Assembly: GCA_964584595.1 (NCBI GenBank)
Contig: CAZPAM010000001.1
Span: 1 to 64,000, forward strand
DNA: 64,000 nt
Source of the DNA: Scalindua sp964584595
Lineage (GTDB): Bacteria > Planctomycetota > Brocadiia > Brocadiales > Scalinduaceae
Direction: 5' to 3'
The stretch's first letter is position 1, and every line of letters begins with the position of its first letter. The notes below the pieces were generated by a model. It saw nothing but the letters and a program-made list of their open reading frames with translations. It had not been told where the DNA came from and ran no database searches. Positions 26,353 through 35,542 of the stretch are shown piece by piece. Made by a program: the position numbers and the translations under genes.

Positions 26353-26865
26353 ATGAGAATAAATTTGAGGAGAAGCGACAAAGAAGTTACTGACCGGGAA
26401 GAGGTTGAGGAATTACTGTCAAATGCACTGGTAGGAAGATTGGGAACATGCTTCGATAATGTACCGTATATAACACCTGTTAACTTTGTATACGATAAAG
26501 ATAAAATATATTTTCATAGCGCACATGAAGGCCGGAAGATTGAGAATATAAAATACAATCAACAAGTGTGCTTTGAGATAGACGAAATTATATCAATTAT
26601 CCCCGGCAGGCGCATGCCATGCGGTTCCACAACTGAGTATAAAAGTGTAATAATATTTGGTGATATAGGGATCGTTGTAGATATTGATGAAAAAACCTTT
26701 GCCCTGAACAAGCTTATTGAAAAATATGCACCTGAGGCACCAAGGCTTCCACAGTCTTCAGACGCAGCAAAAAGAACAAATGTACTCGTAATTGATGTAA
26801 AAGAGATGACGGCAAAACAAAGTCCTGTTGGGAGAAAAACAGTAGTAACTCCATCAGGAAAATAA
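26353..26865 (+). CDS. Pyridoxamine 5'-phosphate oxidase-like flavin protein (NimA-type)
   Basis: 170 residues with the split-barrel FMN-binding fold of the PNPOx-like/NimA group: EVEELLSNALVGRLGTC, VPYITPVNFVYDKDKIYFHS, EGRKIENIKYNQQVCFEID, and a C-terminal VLVIDVKEMTAKQSP. Members bind FMN, F420 or haem, and some reduce nitroimidazoles. The substrate here is unknown. It lies six bases after aroF and 25 before dapL, so it shares their transcript, but no direct pathway link is evident. Confidence 0.82.
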   Translation: MRINLRRSDKEVTDREEVEELLSNALVGRLGTCFDNVPYITPVNFVYDKDKIYFHSAHEGRKIENIKYNQQVCFEIDEIISIIPGRRMPCGSTTEYKSVIIFGDIGIVVDIDEKTFALNKLIEKYAPEAPRLPQSSDAAKRTNVLVIDVKEMTAKQSPVGRKTVVTPSGK

Positions 26866-26890
26866 TCTTTAAAACTTAGGTGGAAATTTA

Positions 26891-28114
26891 ATGGTAAAAA
26901 GAAATAAGAATATAGCAAAATTGCAGGCAGGATATCTGTTTCCTGAAATTGGAAGACGTAAAAAAGCGCTTTTAGAAAAAGAGCCGGATGCCAAATTAAT
27001 AAGTCTTGGAATCGGAAATACAACCGAGCCTCTAACTACACATATTGTTGAAGGACTTAACAAAGAAGTAAACAAACTTGGTACAGCTGAAGGATACACC
27101 GGATATGATGATGATGCACAGGCCCAGGCATTTCTGGACAAATTAAAAACCAGGATCTCACAGAACTGGTATAACGGTATTGTAGGTACTGATGAGATCA
27201 TTGTCTCAGATGGATCAAAACCAGATTGCGGAAGACTGTTCTTCCTGTTTGGCAATGATGTGTCAGTTGCGGTCCAGGACCCTGCGTATCCGGTATATGT
27301 AGATGGATCAGTAATGATCGGAGCAACCGGTAATTATAATTCTGACTCAGAAGAGTTTGACGGTATAGAATATATGAGATGTACCGCAGAGAATGATTTT
27401 TTTCCTGATTTATCAACAGTAAAGAGAACAGATTTAATTTATATATGTTCACCTAACAATCCTACTGGTGCTGTTGCAACAAAAGATGAGCTTAAAGAGT
27501 TAGTTGATTTTGCAAGAAAGAACAGATCAATAATTATCTTTGATGCTGCTTATTCCGAATTTATTAAAGAGGAAGGTTTGCCAAGGTCAATTTTCGAGAT
27601 TGAAGGTGCCAGGGAGTGTGCTATTGAGGTCAGTTCCCTGTCAAAGCCTGCCGGATTTACAGGTGTCAGGCTTGGCTGGACAATTGTCCCAAAAGAGCTG
27701 AAATTTGATGATGGAGTAAGTGTAGGCAAAGACTGGCAGAGAGTAATGGGCACACTGTTTAATGGTTCATCAAATATTGCTCAATGGGGAGCAATCGCTG
27801 CTTTGTCAGAAACCGGGCTATCTGAAGTAAGAGAAAAAGTAAATTATTATATGGAGAACGCTAAAATTATCAAAGACGGATTAGACGGGTTGGGTATAAA
27901 AACATTTGGAGGAGTTAATTCTCCTTACATTTGGGCAGCATTTCCCGGCAAAAAGTCATGGGATGTTTTTGAAGACATCCTGACTAAAGCACATGTTGTC
28001 ACTACACCCGGTGCAGGGTTTGGTAAAGCGGGTGAAGGATTTGTCAGGTTTTCAGCATTTGGAAAAACCAGTGACATCAAAGAAGCCGTTAAGAGATTAC
28101 AGGAAAATTTATAA
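26891..28114 (+). CDS. dapL: LL-diaminopimelate aminotransferase
   Basis: DapL converts tetrahydrodipicolinate directly to LL-diaminopimelate, a short lysine/peptidoglycan route known from plants, Chlamydiae and several anaerobic bacteria. The 407-residue fold-type I PLP enzyme shows SLGIGNTTEPLT, YDDDAQAQAFLDK, DPAYPVYVDGSVM, CSPNNPTGAVATK, and the PLP lysine in VSSLSKPAGFTGVRLGW. AGGTGG lies before the ATG. A functional DapL means diaminopimelate is made, consistent with peptidoglycan or lysine synthesis. It is part of the aroF-trpS gene group. Confidence 0.94.
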   Translation: MVKRNKNIAKLQAGYLFPEIGRRKKALLEKEPDAKLISLGIGNTTEPLTTHIVEGLNKEVNKLGTAEGYTGYDDDAQAQAFLDKLKTRISQNWYNGIVGTDEIIVSDGSKPDCGRLFFLFGNDVSVAVQDPAYPVYVDGSVMIGATGNYNSDSEEFDGIEYMRCTAENDFFPDLSTVKRTDLIYICSPNNPTGAVATKDELKELVDFARKNRSIIIFDAAYSEFIKEEGLPRSIFEIEGARECAIEVSSLSKPAGFTGVRLGWTIVPKELKFDDGVSVGKDWQRVMGTLFNGSSNIAQWGAIAALSETGLSEVREKVNYYMENAKIIKDGLDGLGIKTFGGVNSPYIWAAFPGKKSWDVFEDILTKAHVVTTPGAGFGKAGEGFVRFSAFGKTSDIKEAVKRLQENL

Positions 28115-28141
28115 CACTCTTGCATTCTGCAGATTACAACG

Positions 28142-29119
28142 ATGAAAAAACGATTATTCAGCGGCATTCAACCTAGCGGTGAAGTTCATATCGGTAACTA
28201 TCTGGGTGCGATCAAGAATTGGATCAGCCTTCTTGATAAGTACGACTGTATCTTCTCGATTGTAGACTACCATGCAATAACGATTGAGTATGATCCTGCT
28301 GAAATGCAGAAACGGATTATCAATGCCGCCGCTACAAACATTGGTGCAGGCCTTGACCCTGACCGATGCATTATATTCGTACAGTCTCAAGTACCCGAAC
28401 ATACGGAGTTGACGTGGATACTTAATACCCTTGCACCTATGGGGCATCTTGAGAGAATGACTCAATTTAAAGACAAGGCAGGGCAGAACGAAAAGAACGT
28501 CAATGTAGGGCTGTTCGACTATCCGGTCCTTCAGACGGCAGATATCTTACTATATAAAGGCTGCGCAGTGCCTGTTGGTGATGACCAGGTTCAGCACATT
28601 GAGTTGTCGCGCGAAATTGCTAGAAAGTTTAATGCTAGATATGGGGACCTATTTCCTGAACCGCAGCATCTTCTTTCAAATGCACCCAGGATCATGGGAC
28701 TGGATGGTAAGAATAAGATGAGCAAGAGTATGAATAATTATATCTCCCTTATCGAAGAGCCTGACGCTATCTGGAAAAAGCTATCGAGAGCAGTAACCGA
28801 TGAAAACAGGAAAAGAAGAGATGATCCCGGAAACCCTGATATTTGTAATGTCTTCACATTGCACAAATACTTTTCAAAGAAATCAGAGATAGACAGGATT
28901 AACAAAGAGTGCAGAACCGCAGAGATAGGCTGTGTTGATTGCAAAAAGATTCTCTGGAACAATATGGTTGAAGAGCTTAAACCAATCAGAGAAAAAAGCC
29001 TTGAGTTGATTAACAACCCTGCCAGTGTAATAGATACCCTTAATACCGGCGCTGAGAAATGCAGAAAGATAGCCGGAGAAACGATGAAAGAAGTAAGGTC
29101 ACTGATGGGGTTGAGATAG
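28142..29119 (+). CDS. trpS: Tryptophanyl-tRNA synthetase
   Basis: Class I aminoacyl-tRNA synthetase charging tRNA(Trp). The 325-residue protein shows SGIQPSGEVHIGNYLGA (HIGH-like HIGN), VPVGDDQVQHIELSREIA, and KMSKS in KNKMSKSMNNYI near residue 196. The length is normal for bacterial TrpRS. It is the last gene of the aroF / flavin protein / dapL / trpS run. I see no T-box or leader peptide with Trp codons in the short gap upstream. Confidence 0.97.
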   Translation: MKKRLFSGIQPSGEVHIGNYLGAIKNWISLLDKYDCIFSIVDYHAITIEYDPAEMQKRIINAAATNIGAGLDPDRCIIFVQSQVPEHTELTWILNTLAPMGHLERMTQFKDKAGQNEKNVNVGLFDYPVLQTADILLYKGCAVPVGDDQVQHIELSREIARKFNARYGDLFPEPQHLLSNAPRIMGLDGKNKMSKSMNNYISLIEEPDAIWKKLSRAVTDENRKRRDDPGNPDICNVFTLHKYFSKKSEIDRINKECRTAEIGCVDCKKILWNNMVEELKPIREKSLELINNPASVIDTLNTGAEKCRKIAGETMKEVRSLMGLR

Positions 29120-29223
29120 GTTGATGTGTTAGTTTCATGCCTATTGGTAACGGTTGTTTAACTAAAATGCTAAGTTCCCCACACCCCATCTGCTTCTCAT
29201 ACTATAACTTATTATCATGTAAA

Positions 29224-30057
29224 ATGAAAAGCTTCATTCTTTACTCATTAGTATGCCTTTGTCTAGTTGGTTGCTCCCAAAGATGGATTGATGTTCCGGA
29301 AAAAGAAGCGCAATATTGGATAGGGAATGAATATATATCTAAAGATATACTGTATATTTATCATGAAAAACAAGAAAATATTTATGTGTTAAAAAATTGG
29401 ATAAATGACAGGAGGAAAATTGACAGTATTGGAAGCTATGAGAGTAATACGAAATTCAATATTATTGGAAGGAGAGATTTTTTCTTGCCAGGGTTTGGTA
29501 TTATTAGATATTGTATTTTATCAACAGCAAGCCCACCAAAAGGCACACTGGCTATATCAATCAGCCATCTTGGCTATCTATTTAAAAATAATAAAATCAT
29601 TCAAATGAAATCAACATTTGATAACATATTAGAGTCTGCCAATGAAGATGATGTTGTGGCTCAATATGAAATAGCAAACATATACAGATACTCGAAAGGC
29701 GTTCCTTCAAATATAAGAAAGAGGTGTTATTGGCTAGAAAAGTCTGCAAATAACGGTTTTTCTAAAGCACAAATAGAAACAGGAATTTATTACTTTAACG
29801 AAATACTGTATGACAACTTTAGAGAGAAAGCAAAAGAAACCAGGAAATACGACTTTGTAGAACTTAAGAGCAAAGCTCATAAATATTTAAGACTAGCGTT
29901 GACCAATGGTGAAACTGAGGCAAATCTATTTCTAAAAGCTCTTCCTTTAGTTGATAAGAATGTAAGGTGGTATAGTGATGTTTTCAAAGACAAAGCTGCT
30001 GGTAAGATAGCAATAAAACATGCCGGCAGATACCCTGCAGGTAAGGTTGGTTGGTAA
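29224..30057 (+). CDS. Lipoprotein with Sel1-like repeats
   Basis: The frame is open from 29137, but the signal peptide starts at the ATG at 29224: MKSFILYSLVCLCLVGC, with a lipobox LVGC whose Cys would be lipidated. The mature part has a beta-rich region, then Sel1/TPR-like helices (DDVVAQYEIANIYRYSKGV, CYWLEKSANNGFSKAQIETG, AHKYLRLALTNGETEA). Sel1 repeats mediate protein-protein contacts. Family not recognised beyond that. It follows trpS by about 100 bases, probably with its own transcript. Confidence 0.72.
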   Translation: MKSFILYSLVCLCLVGCSQRWIDVPEKEAQYWIGNEYISKDILYIYHEKQENIYVLKNWINDRRKIDSIGSYESNTKFNIIGRRDFFLPGFGIIRYCILSTASPPKGTLAISISHLGYLFKNNKIIQMKSTFDNILESANEDDVVAQYEIANIYRYSKGVPSNIRKRCYWLEKSANNGFSKAQIETGIYYFNEILYDNFREKAKETRKYDFVELKSKAHKYLRLALTNGETEANLFLKALPLVDKNVRWYSDVFKDKAAGKIAIKHAGRYPAGKVGW

Positions 30058-30223
30058 TCTTGATTTTTATAAAAGTTGTCTTGATAACAAGACTGCATAG
30101 AATCCTTATAAGCCCATCTAACAAAACAATGAACACGTACGTAATTATGCGTCCGTATTTTTACTACAGTTATGACAGCCGTTAGATGTCTTTAAAACAA
30201 AGTGCTCAATAAGGAGACAAACC

Positions 30224-30292
30224 ATGAGTTGTTGTAATAACGATTGCAAGATGGACGAAAATGTTGAGATTGGAAACGAGAAGAATGAATGA
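30224..30292 (+). CDS. Cys-rich 22-residue micro-ORF coupled to the MFS gene
   Basis: An ORF with a perfect ribosome-binding site: AAGGAG seven bases before the ATG. It encodes MSCCNNDCKMDENVEIGNEK plus NE and ends with TGA at 30290-30292, overlapping the ATG of the transporter (30289) by four bases. The CC-x3-C cluster could bind a metal or metalloid. The overlap suggests translational coupling or a regulatory leader. A near-palindrome, ACGTAATTATGCGT, lies upstream at 30139-30152. Whether the peptide is functional is unknown. Confidence 0.55.
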   Translation: MSCCNNDCKMDENVEIGNEKNE

Positions 30293-31482
30293 CAAAAAAC
30301 AATGGTAGATTCCTATCTACATCAATAATACTGTTAACGTTTGCCCACCTCTTTAACGATTTCTACGCCGGTTTCCTGATTCCGCTTTTATCATACTTTC
30401 AGACCACTCTCCATTTAACAATAACACAGGTATCTGTATTACCCACGGTATTAGCTGTGTTCGGCTCAATCTTACAGCCTGTATTCGGCTTTCTCGGTGA
30501 CAGATTTAATAAGAAACATTTCTTTGTAGTAGCCGGCGTCTTGTGTTCCGCACTGTTCTTGAGCAGCATTTGCCTTGCACCAAACTTTATTGTCCTGGTC
30601 TTAATGCTCATGATCGGGGCATCAGGTGTGGCAGCCTTTCATCCTAATGGCGTAGCAACTGTAGCTGGTTTAAGCCAGAACAGGTCAACGTTTCAGATGT
30701 CTATCTTCCTTATGGTTGGATGCATCGGGCTGGCTGGAGCGCCTTATGTTATTACGCTGATTGCATCATTACACGGATTCGGTAAGTTATGGTTATTGTC
30801 TATACCCGGAGTAATCCTGGCACTTATCTTGATTAAGATACTGCCGGGAATTCCCGTCAACAAAAGTAATGCAAGTCTGTCAGGTTTGAAAGTACTTTTT
30901 GAGAGAACTTCGCGGCCGCTATGGATTATGTTCCTGATAATGTTTACCCGGTCAATCGTCATTACGAGCTTCATGAGTTTTATGTCTATACTTTTTACAG
31001 AAAAAGGATTCTCAATGCAGAAGAGTGGAGTCGCAATATCTATTTTCCTGATTAGCGGAAGCATTGGCGGTTTGATAGGAGGATTTCTGGCAGATAGAAT
31101 AAACAGGAAAATAGTAATAGCATGTTCCTCAATCTTTGCGTGTCCGTTACTTTTATGGTTTTTAGATTCAAGCGGGACTCTTTCTATAGTATTATTAGGC
31201 GTAAGTGGCATGGTTATATTTGCAGCATCTGCTATTAACATACTCATAGTTCAAAAATTATGCCCGGCGGATATGTCCAGTTCTGTTTCAGGTATTTCGA
31301 TGGGCCTTGTCTGGGGCTCTGCAGGCCTTATGCTTCCCATAATAGGAAATATTGCAGATCATTACAGCATGGCAACGTCGTTAGTGGTTGTAGCATACCT
31401 GGCGCCCATAGCAGGACTGCTGGTTTTCCTGCTGCCGGATATCAATAATCCAACTCAACAGCAGAGTAATAAGCAATTGTAA
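30289..31482 (+). CDS. MFS transporter, fosmidomycin-resistance (Fsr)-like
   Basis: 397 residues with about 12 membrane helices and the Major Facilitator loop motif GFLGDRFNKKHFF between helices 2 and 3, repeated as GGFLADRINRK in the second half. The N-terminal LTFAHLFNDFYAGFLIPLL and QVSVLPTVLAVFGSILQP are typical of Fsr-type exporters. The substrate is not predictable. It is translationally coupled to the Cys-rich micro-ORF, which suggests a regulated export function, possibly for a metal or thiol-reactive compound (inference). Confidence 0.85.
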   Translation: MTKNNGRFLSTSIILLTFAHLFNDFYAGFLIPLLSYFQTTLHLTITQVSVLPTVLAVFGSILQPVFGFLGDRFNKKHFFVVAGVLCSALFLSSICLAPNFIVLVLMLMIGASGVAAFHPNGVATVAGLSQNRSTFQMSIFLMVGCIGLAGAPYVITLIASLHGFGKLWLLSIPGVILALILIKILPGIPVNKSNASLSGLKVLFERTSRPLWIMFLIMFTRSIVITSFMSFMSILFTEKGFSMQKSGVAISIFLISGSIGGLIGGFLADRINRKIVIACSSIFACPLLLWFLDSSGTLSIVLLGVSGMVIFAASAINILIVQKLCPADMSSSVSGISMGLVWGSAGLMLPIIGNIADHYSMATSLVVVAYLAPIAGLLVFLLPDINNPTQQQSNKQL

Positions 31483-31553
31483 TTTCCAGTCTTATAGTTT
31501 ACTATTCTCTGGGTAATTTTTACAATACCAGAGTACATTCAAACGGGAACAAA

Positions 31554-33269
31554 ATGGATATTTTCATAAAAAACATAGTAGATTTATTAAAGGCTGAAAT
31601 CCCGCTGTCAGAGGAAGAGATAAGGGGTTTAATAGAGATTCCTCCGGATTTAAAGATGGGTGATTTTGCATTTCCATGTTTTGCCATTGCTAAACAGTTA
31701 AAAAGAGCTCCATTGAATATATCAGCCAATCTTGCACAAAAGCTGGCACCAGGTGAGTTAATAACAGACATTAAGGCCCATGGGCCCTACCTGAACTTTT
31801 ACGTCTCGAAAGCAATGATTTTCAAGACTGTCCTGGATGAGGTCTTTACCGAATCAGATTCATACGGAAATTCTGACTCCGGCGCGGGCAAGACGGCAGT
31901 AATAGATTACTCTTCGCCGAACATAGCAAAACACCTAGCGGTTCACCATCTCCGTTCGGCAGTGATAGGGAACGCAATTTACAATCTATACAAGACCATT
32001 GGATACAAATGCGTAGGCATAAATCATCTGGGGGATTGGGGCACACAATTTGGACAATTAATCGTTGCCTTTAAAAGATGGGGTCCGGAACTAAAGGGTC
32101 AGGATTCGATAAAAGAGACAGGGCTCGATATCAGCAAGCTTAATGAATTATATGTCAGGTTTCACAAGGAGGCTAAGGACGATCCTTCTCTGGAGGATAA
32201 AGCAAGAGATTGGTTTCGGAAGCTGGAAGGTGGAAACGAGGAAGCAATAGAAACATGGCAATATTTCAAGGACATCAGTTTATCAGAGTTTGAAAGAGTA
32301 TATGAGAAGTTAGGCATAAAGTTTGATTCGTATTCGGGTGAAAGCTTTTACAACGATATGCTTGATGATACAGTTAATAGAATCAAAGATGCGGGTTTGT
32401 CTGAAATTAGTGAGGAGGCCCTGATCGTAAACCTCGAAAAATACGATATGCCTCCGTGTATCCTGAGAAAGAAGGATGATGCCAGCCTGTACGCTACCAG
32501 GGACATATGTGCTGCCGAATATAGAAAACGAGAGTATGACCCTGACAAAATGATCTATGTTGTCGGATCCGAGCAGAGATTACACTTCAGACAATTCTTC
32601 AAGGTCCTGGAGCTCATGGGATATGAATGGGTACACGATTGCGTACACGTGGATTTCGGATTGGTCAAGTTCAAACAGGGGAAGATGTCTACGAGAGAAG
32701 GCAAAGTTATTTTGCTGGAAGAGTTGTTAGTGGAGTCCTGTAAGATTGCAGAGGAAATTATAGAAGGCAAGAACGCTGACTTGGAGAATAAGGCAGAGGT
32801 AGCAAATGACGTTGGCATAGGCGCCATTATATTTTCAGAGTTGAGTACAAAGAGGGTTAAGGATGTAATGTTCGACTGGAACGAAATCCTCAACTTTGAT
32901 GGTGAAACCGGCCCATACGTTCAATACACTCACGCAAGGCTGTGCAGTGTGTTAAGAAAGTGCGGCGGAACAGTAACTAATGATATAGGATACGATCTAT
33001 TGAAAGAAGATGACGAGCTATTACTAGTCAAGAAACTTGAATCCTTCCCATTGACCATAATACGCTCTGCACAAAACTGTGAACCATCGATACTGAGCAA
33101 ATACCTGCTTGATCTGTGCAGTACGTTCAACAGATTCTACCAGCATCACAGGATACTCATTGATGATGAAGGGTTAAAATCGGCAAGGATATTGTTAGTT
33201 GATTCAATCAGGCAGGTCATAAAGAACGGACTTAGTATCCTCGGCCTCAATGCACCTGAGAGGATGTAA
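31554..33269 (+). CDS. argS: Arginyl-tRNA synthetase
   Basis: Class I synthetase charging tRNA(Arg). The N-terminal Add-1 domain (~1-100) includes LKMGDFAFPCFAIAKQL. The catalytic core has IDYSSPNIAKHLAVHHLRSA (a HIGH-motif variant, HHLRS), NHLGDWGTQFGQLI and a KMS-type loop in QGKMSTREGKVI. The C-terminal anticodon-binding helical domain ends LLDLCSTFNRFYQHH and SILGLNAPERM, the typical terminus. Its 571 residues fit the family. It lies just upstream of the initiator tRNA gene. Confidence 0.96.
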   Translation: MDIFIKNIVDLLKAEIPLSEEEIRGLIEIPPDLKMGDFAFPCFAIAKQLKRAPLNISANLAQKLAPGELITDIKAHGPYLNFYVSKAMIFKTVLDEVFTESDSYGNSDSGAGKTAVIDYSSPNIAKHLAVHHLRSAVIGNAIYNLYKTIGYKCVGINHLGDWGTQFGQLIVAFKRWGPELKGQDSIKETGLDISKLNELYVRFHKEAKDDPSLEDKARDWFRKLEGGNEEAIETWQYFKDISLSEFERVYEKLGIKFDSYSGESFYNDMLDDTVNRIKDAGLSEISEEALIVNLEKYDMPPCILRKKDDASLYATRDICAAEYRKREYDPDKMIYVVGSEQRLHFRQFFKVLELMGYEWVHDCVHVDFGLVKFKQGKMSTREGKVILLEELLVESCKIAEEIIEGKNADLENKAEVANDVGIGAIIFSELSTKRVKDVMFDWNEILNFDGETGPYVQYTHARLCSVLRKCGGTVTNDIGYDLLKEDDELLLVKKLESFPLTIIRSAQNCEPSILSKYLLDLCSTFNRFYQHHRILIDDEGLKSARILLVDSIRQVIKNGLSILGLNAPERM

Positions 33270-33342
33270 TAAGGACTTCTTAGACAAGATTTACAGGATA
33301 ATCTTATCAGAATAAAGTTAGGTAATTTTATAAAATTTCTGT

Positions 33343-33369
33343 TTGACAGATTAGGTTTGCTGATATAAT
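33343..33369 (+). promoter_or_regulatory. Promoter of initiator tRNA gene
   Basis: A consensus TTGACA at 33343-33348 and TATAAT at 33364-33369 with 15-base spacing (16 if read as TTTGAC), ending 15 bases before the mature tRNA 5' end. Both boxes match consensus fully. The repeat copy at 37116 lacks this promoter. Confidence 0.7.
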
Positions 33370-33384
33370 ATTGAATAATTGAGA

Positions 33385-33529
<145 letters not shown>

Positions 33530-33534
<5 letters not shown>

Positions 33535-33784
33535 CACACGTTTTATAACAGTCTATAAGTATCTGACTACAATTGTCAAAACACTTTTTACGTTGACGAG
33601 CAGTTGTAGCTCCACCGATCATCTGACTACAAGCATTTACACATTCCGCATATGCTGCCTGACATTCCCTTGCGCAATCCTTGGCTTTTTCAGTAGTAAA
33701 CTCTGGCATTTTTGGTGCCGTTGTCTGAGTTGCACAACCGATTAAGACACTCAACAGTACCAGGACGAAGACTCTTTTAGCCAT
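33530..33784 (-). CDS. Small Cys-rich lipoprotein with two CX3C-X6-CX3C hairpin motifs
   Basis: 84 residues: a signal peptide with lipobox LIGC (lipidated Cys at ~17), a short linker, then two helices. Each has the pattern C-x3-C-x6-C-x3-C: CARECQAAYAECVNAC and CFDNCSQILIDCYKTC. The symmetry suggests a disulfide-stapled antiparallel helical hairpin, reminiscent of twin-CX3C proteins of the eukaryotic intermembrane space; similarity of pattern only, no homology claimed. AGGGG lies before the ATG. It is the first gene inside the tRNA-flanked segment. Confidence 0.72.
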
Positions 33785-33809
33785 ATCTACCCCTTTCCTC
33801 TATCAATTC

Positions 33810-33899
33810 CTAATAGAACGAACCCTTACCACAACCATACAGATAAGACCAACAATTGCCAACTGAATGACCGCAGTTATCGCATTTTACTGTAGGCAT
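33810..33899 (-). CDS. 29-residue zinc-ribbon-like microprotein
   Basis: ORF running ATG to TAG. It reads MPTVKCDNCGHSVGNCW and then SYLYGCGKGSFY, with Cys at 6, 9, 16 and 23 suitable for one zinc or iron site. No good ribosome-binding site is seen. However, it starts 14 bases after the membrane-protein gene on the same strand, so coupling is possible. It is supported mainly by the clean CxxC...C...C arrangement and could be chance. Confidence 0.35.
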   Translation of the reverse strand: MPTVKCDNCGHSVGNCWSYLYGCGKGSFY

Positions 33900-33912
33900 G
33901 ATTGTGTTTTAT

Positions 33913-34209
33913 CTACTGATTAATAACCTCATGCTTGGCCAAGTACTTTCTTCTTGAGCGCATAGCGAAGAAGTTGCAGAAAAAGGCAAACAACCCTAAG
34001 ACACAAAACGATGTAAATAAGCCCGTTTGCTCACCGCTTGATAAGCTGTTATCAAAAAGTGTTCCTAGAAGAAATATAACAGCCATGTAGAACGTAAAAT
34101 GGAAGATAGGAAGTAAAATCCATCCAGCGAATGTTACAGGCTTGAACCAAAGAAAGGTGCGTCTTGACTTAGAAATCTTCTTGATATTAGTGATAGTGAT
34201 TTGCTTCAT
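33913..34209 (-). CDS. Small two-span membrane protein
   Basis: About 98 residues from the ATG at 34209 (the frame continues to 34248). A basic N-terminus (KKISKSRRTFLWFKP) is followed by two hydrophobic helices (~ILLPIFHFTFYMAVIFLLG and TSFCVLGLFAFFCNFF) and a basic tail RSRRKYLAKHEVINQ. The start lies inside the end of the upstream gene (overlap 23 bases), suggesting translational coupling. Family not recognised. Confidence 0.55.
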   Translation of the reverse strand: MKQITITNIKKISKSRRTFLWFKPVTFAGWILLPIFHFTFYMAVIFLLGTLFDNSLSSGEQTGLFTSFCVLGLFAFFCNFFAMRSRRKYLAKHEVINQ

Positions 34210-34513
34210 CACGGTGAATTTCAAACAACGTTTTGCCGTCAAGCTCACAGACGGTCATGTTAGACGGATGACGGATCGAGAGATTAGATTTTTCGCCATC
34301 CTCAGTCAGGAACAACTGGGAACCTTTGGCCTTCGCAATGTAAACACCATCGGAATTGTAGATTTTAAATTCGGTTGTGAAACCAGCATCCTCCATTCTA
34401 GTTACTGAGATCAAAGGCGTGTCATCATACTTAAGAACGACCGGAACGTTGATGAATTTGTTTGTACAAAGTTCAATCACTGGCGGAGAATCAAAGAAAT
34501 GTAGATCATCCAT
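34187..34513 (-). CDS. Hypothetical accessory-region protein
   Basis: 108 residues from the ATG at 34513, chosen because GGAGGTG precedes it at ideal spacing; the open frame continues to 34567. It is predicted mostly beta: PPVIELCTNKFINVPVVLKY, DTPLISVTRMEDAGFTTEFK, and GVYIAKAKGSQLFLTEDGEK. No family, signal peptide or catalytic motif is recognised. First gene of a minus-strand group with the small membrane protein, the Cys microprotein and the Cys-rich lipoprotein. Confidence 0.6.
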   Translation of the reverse strand: MDDLHFFDSPPVIELCTNKFINVPVVLKYDDTPLISVTRMEDAGFTTEFKIYNSDGVYIAKAKGSQLFLTEDGEKSNLSIRHPSNMTVCELDGKTLFEIHRDEANHYH

Positions 34514-34565
34514 GTTTTCACCTCCAATTGCGCGAGAATATAACAAGTCCTTATAGAGTTTATAC

Positions 34566-34583
34566 ATTTACATTCCTGTAAAT
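34566..34583. promoter_or_regulatory. Palindromic operator candidate
   Basis: ATTTACA-TTCC-TGTAAAT: perfect 7-bp arms with a 4-base centre, in the divergent region between the minus-strand hypothetical gene and the plus-strand transglutaminase-like gene. The size and symmetry fit a dimeric regulator site. No regulator gene is nearby. Confidence 0.4.
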
Positions 34584-34709
34584 AACAAACTTAATTTATG
34601 AAAAGCATATCCATCAAATGATGGTATATATATGTGGTATGAAATCTTGTAGATTGTAGAAATACTATGGATTATAATACTCAAGGAACAGTTATAATCA
34701 AGAGGAAAA

Positions 34710-34760
34710 ATGATAAACAATCCCGACTGGAAAGAACCTAAAGTAAAACCATTATATTAA
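34710..34760 (+). CDS. Short upstream ORF (16 residues) before transglutaminase-like paralogue A
   Basis: AGAGG is followed by ATG and MINNPDWKEPKVKPLY, ending 12 bases before the next start. A comparable short ORF (35799-35834) precedes paralogue B, and both end in codons for LY with similar flanking bases. Possibly a leader peptide or a remnant; very short, so uncertain. Confidence 0.3.
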   Translation: MINNPDWKEPKVKPLY

Positions 34761-34772
34761 AATCAAGAAATT

Positions 34773-35504
34773 ATGAAAAAAAGATATTTGATACCAACCA
34801 TTGTTATTCTCTTATTCTTGTGTTCGATTGCCTTACTTAACAAAAAGGTAACCATACTTCAGGGCGTTCATGGTAAAGTTTCAAGAATTACATTGCCCCT
34901 ATACCTCAAGGTATTAAACTTTTATGACAGTCATCTTAATTATAAATGGCTGGCAAATCAAATCACTGGTCACCTAGACACAAAGGAGGATAAAATCCTT
35001 CGACTGTTTCATTGGACCTACGAAACTATCAAACGTCGACCAAAGAGTTTACCCAACATGGACAGCCATCCATGGGACGTCTATGTGCGTCGATATGGTG
35101 GCAGCGACAATTTTCATGATTTGTTTACTACGCTTTGCAATTATATCGGTGCAGACGCATTTTTTACTCCATTATACAGCAAAGATATCAGTGGTCACGC
35201 AAAGCTGTCTTTTGTTCGAATTAAAAGGGGATGGGTTGTGTTTGAACCTTATGATGGAATCTATTTTAGAAATAATAGAGGAGGCTTGGCCACGATCGAG
35301 GAAATAAACGAAGACTGGCATATTGTGAACTTAGCCAACCGGGCTAGAACAAAAGCCACCTACGAGCAATATATAGTTGAAAACTTACCAGGAATTGAAG
35401 AAATGGGCTCTAGACTTTTAAGAGCCAATACTCAATCGCCCATCAACCGCCTGAAATTCCAACTACATAGATGGTTTTCTGGCGAAGCTCCATTATTAGA
35501 ATGA
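34773..35504 (+). CDS. Membrane-anchored transglutaminase-like protein, paralogue A (Cys to Ser)
   Basis: 243 residues with an uncleaved N-terminal membrane anchor (~5-22). The region 105-165 aligns with the transglutaminase-like core of the protein at 37320: GGSDNFHDLFTTLCNYIGAD, then His142 (GHAKLSF), then Glu158 (VVFEPYDG). The His-to-acid spacing of 16 residues is identical to that protein (His162/Asp178). The nucleophile position is Ser111 instead of Cys. Proteolytic or transfer activity through Cys is therefore absent, and a binding role is likelier. It is very similar to paralogue B 340 bases downstream. Likely periplasm-facing. Confidence 0.55.
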   Translation: MKKRYLIPTIVILLFLCSIALLNKKVTILQGVHGKVSRITLPLYLKVLNFYDSHLNYKWLANQITGHLDTKEDKILRLFHWTYETIKRRPKSLPNMDSHPWDVYVRRYGGSDNFHDLFTTLCNYIGADAFFTPLYSKDISGHAKLSFVRIKRGWVVFEPYDGIYFRNNRGGLATIEEINEDWHIVNLANRARTKATYEQYIVENLPGIEEMGSRLLRANTQSPINRLKFQLHRWFSGEAPLLE

Positions 35505-35542
35505 TCTAGGCTTGTTAATCACTTTTGCCCTGTACATTTAAA

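Noticed and set aside
28114..28142. Trp-responsive leader or T-box before trpS
   Set aside because: The gap after dapL is only 27 bases, with no Trp codons or T-box-like structure.
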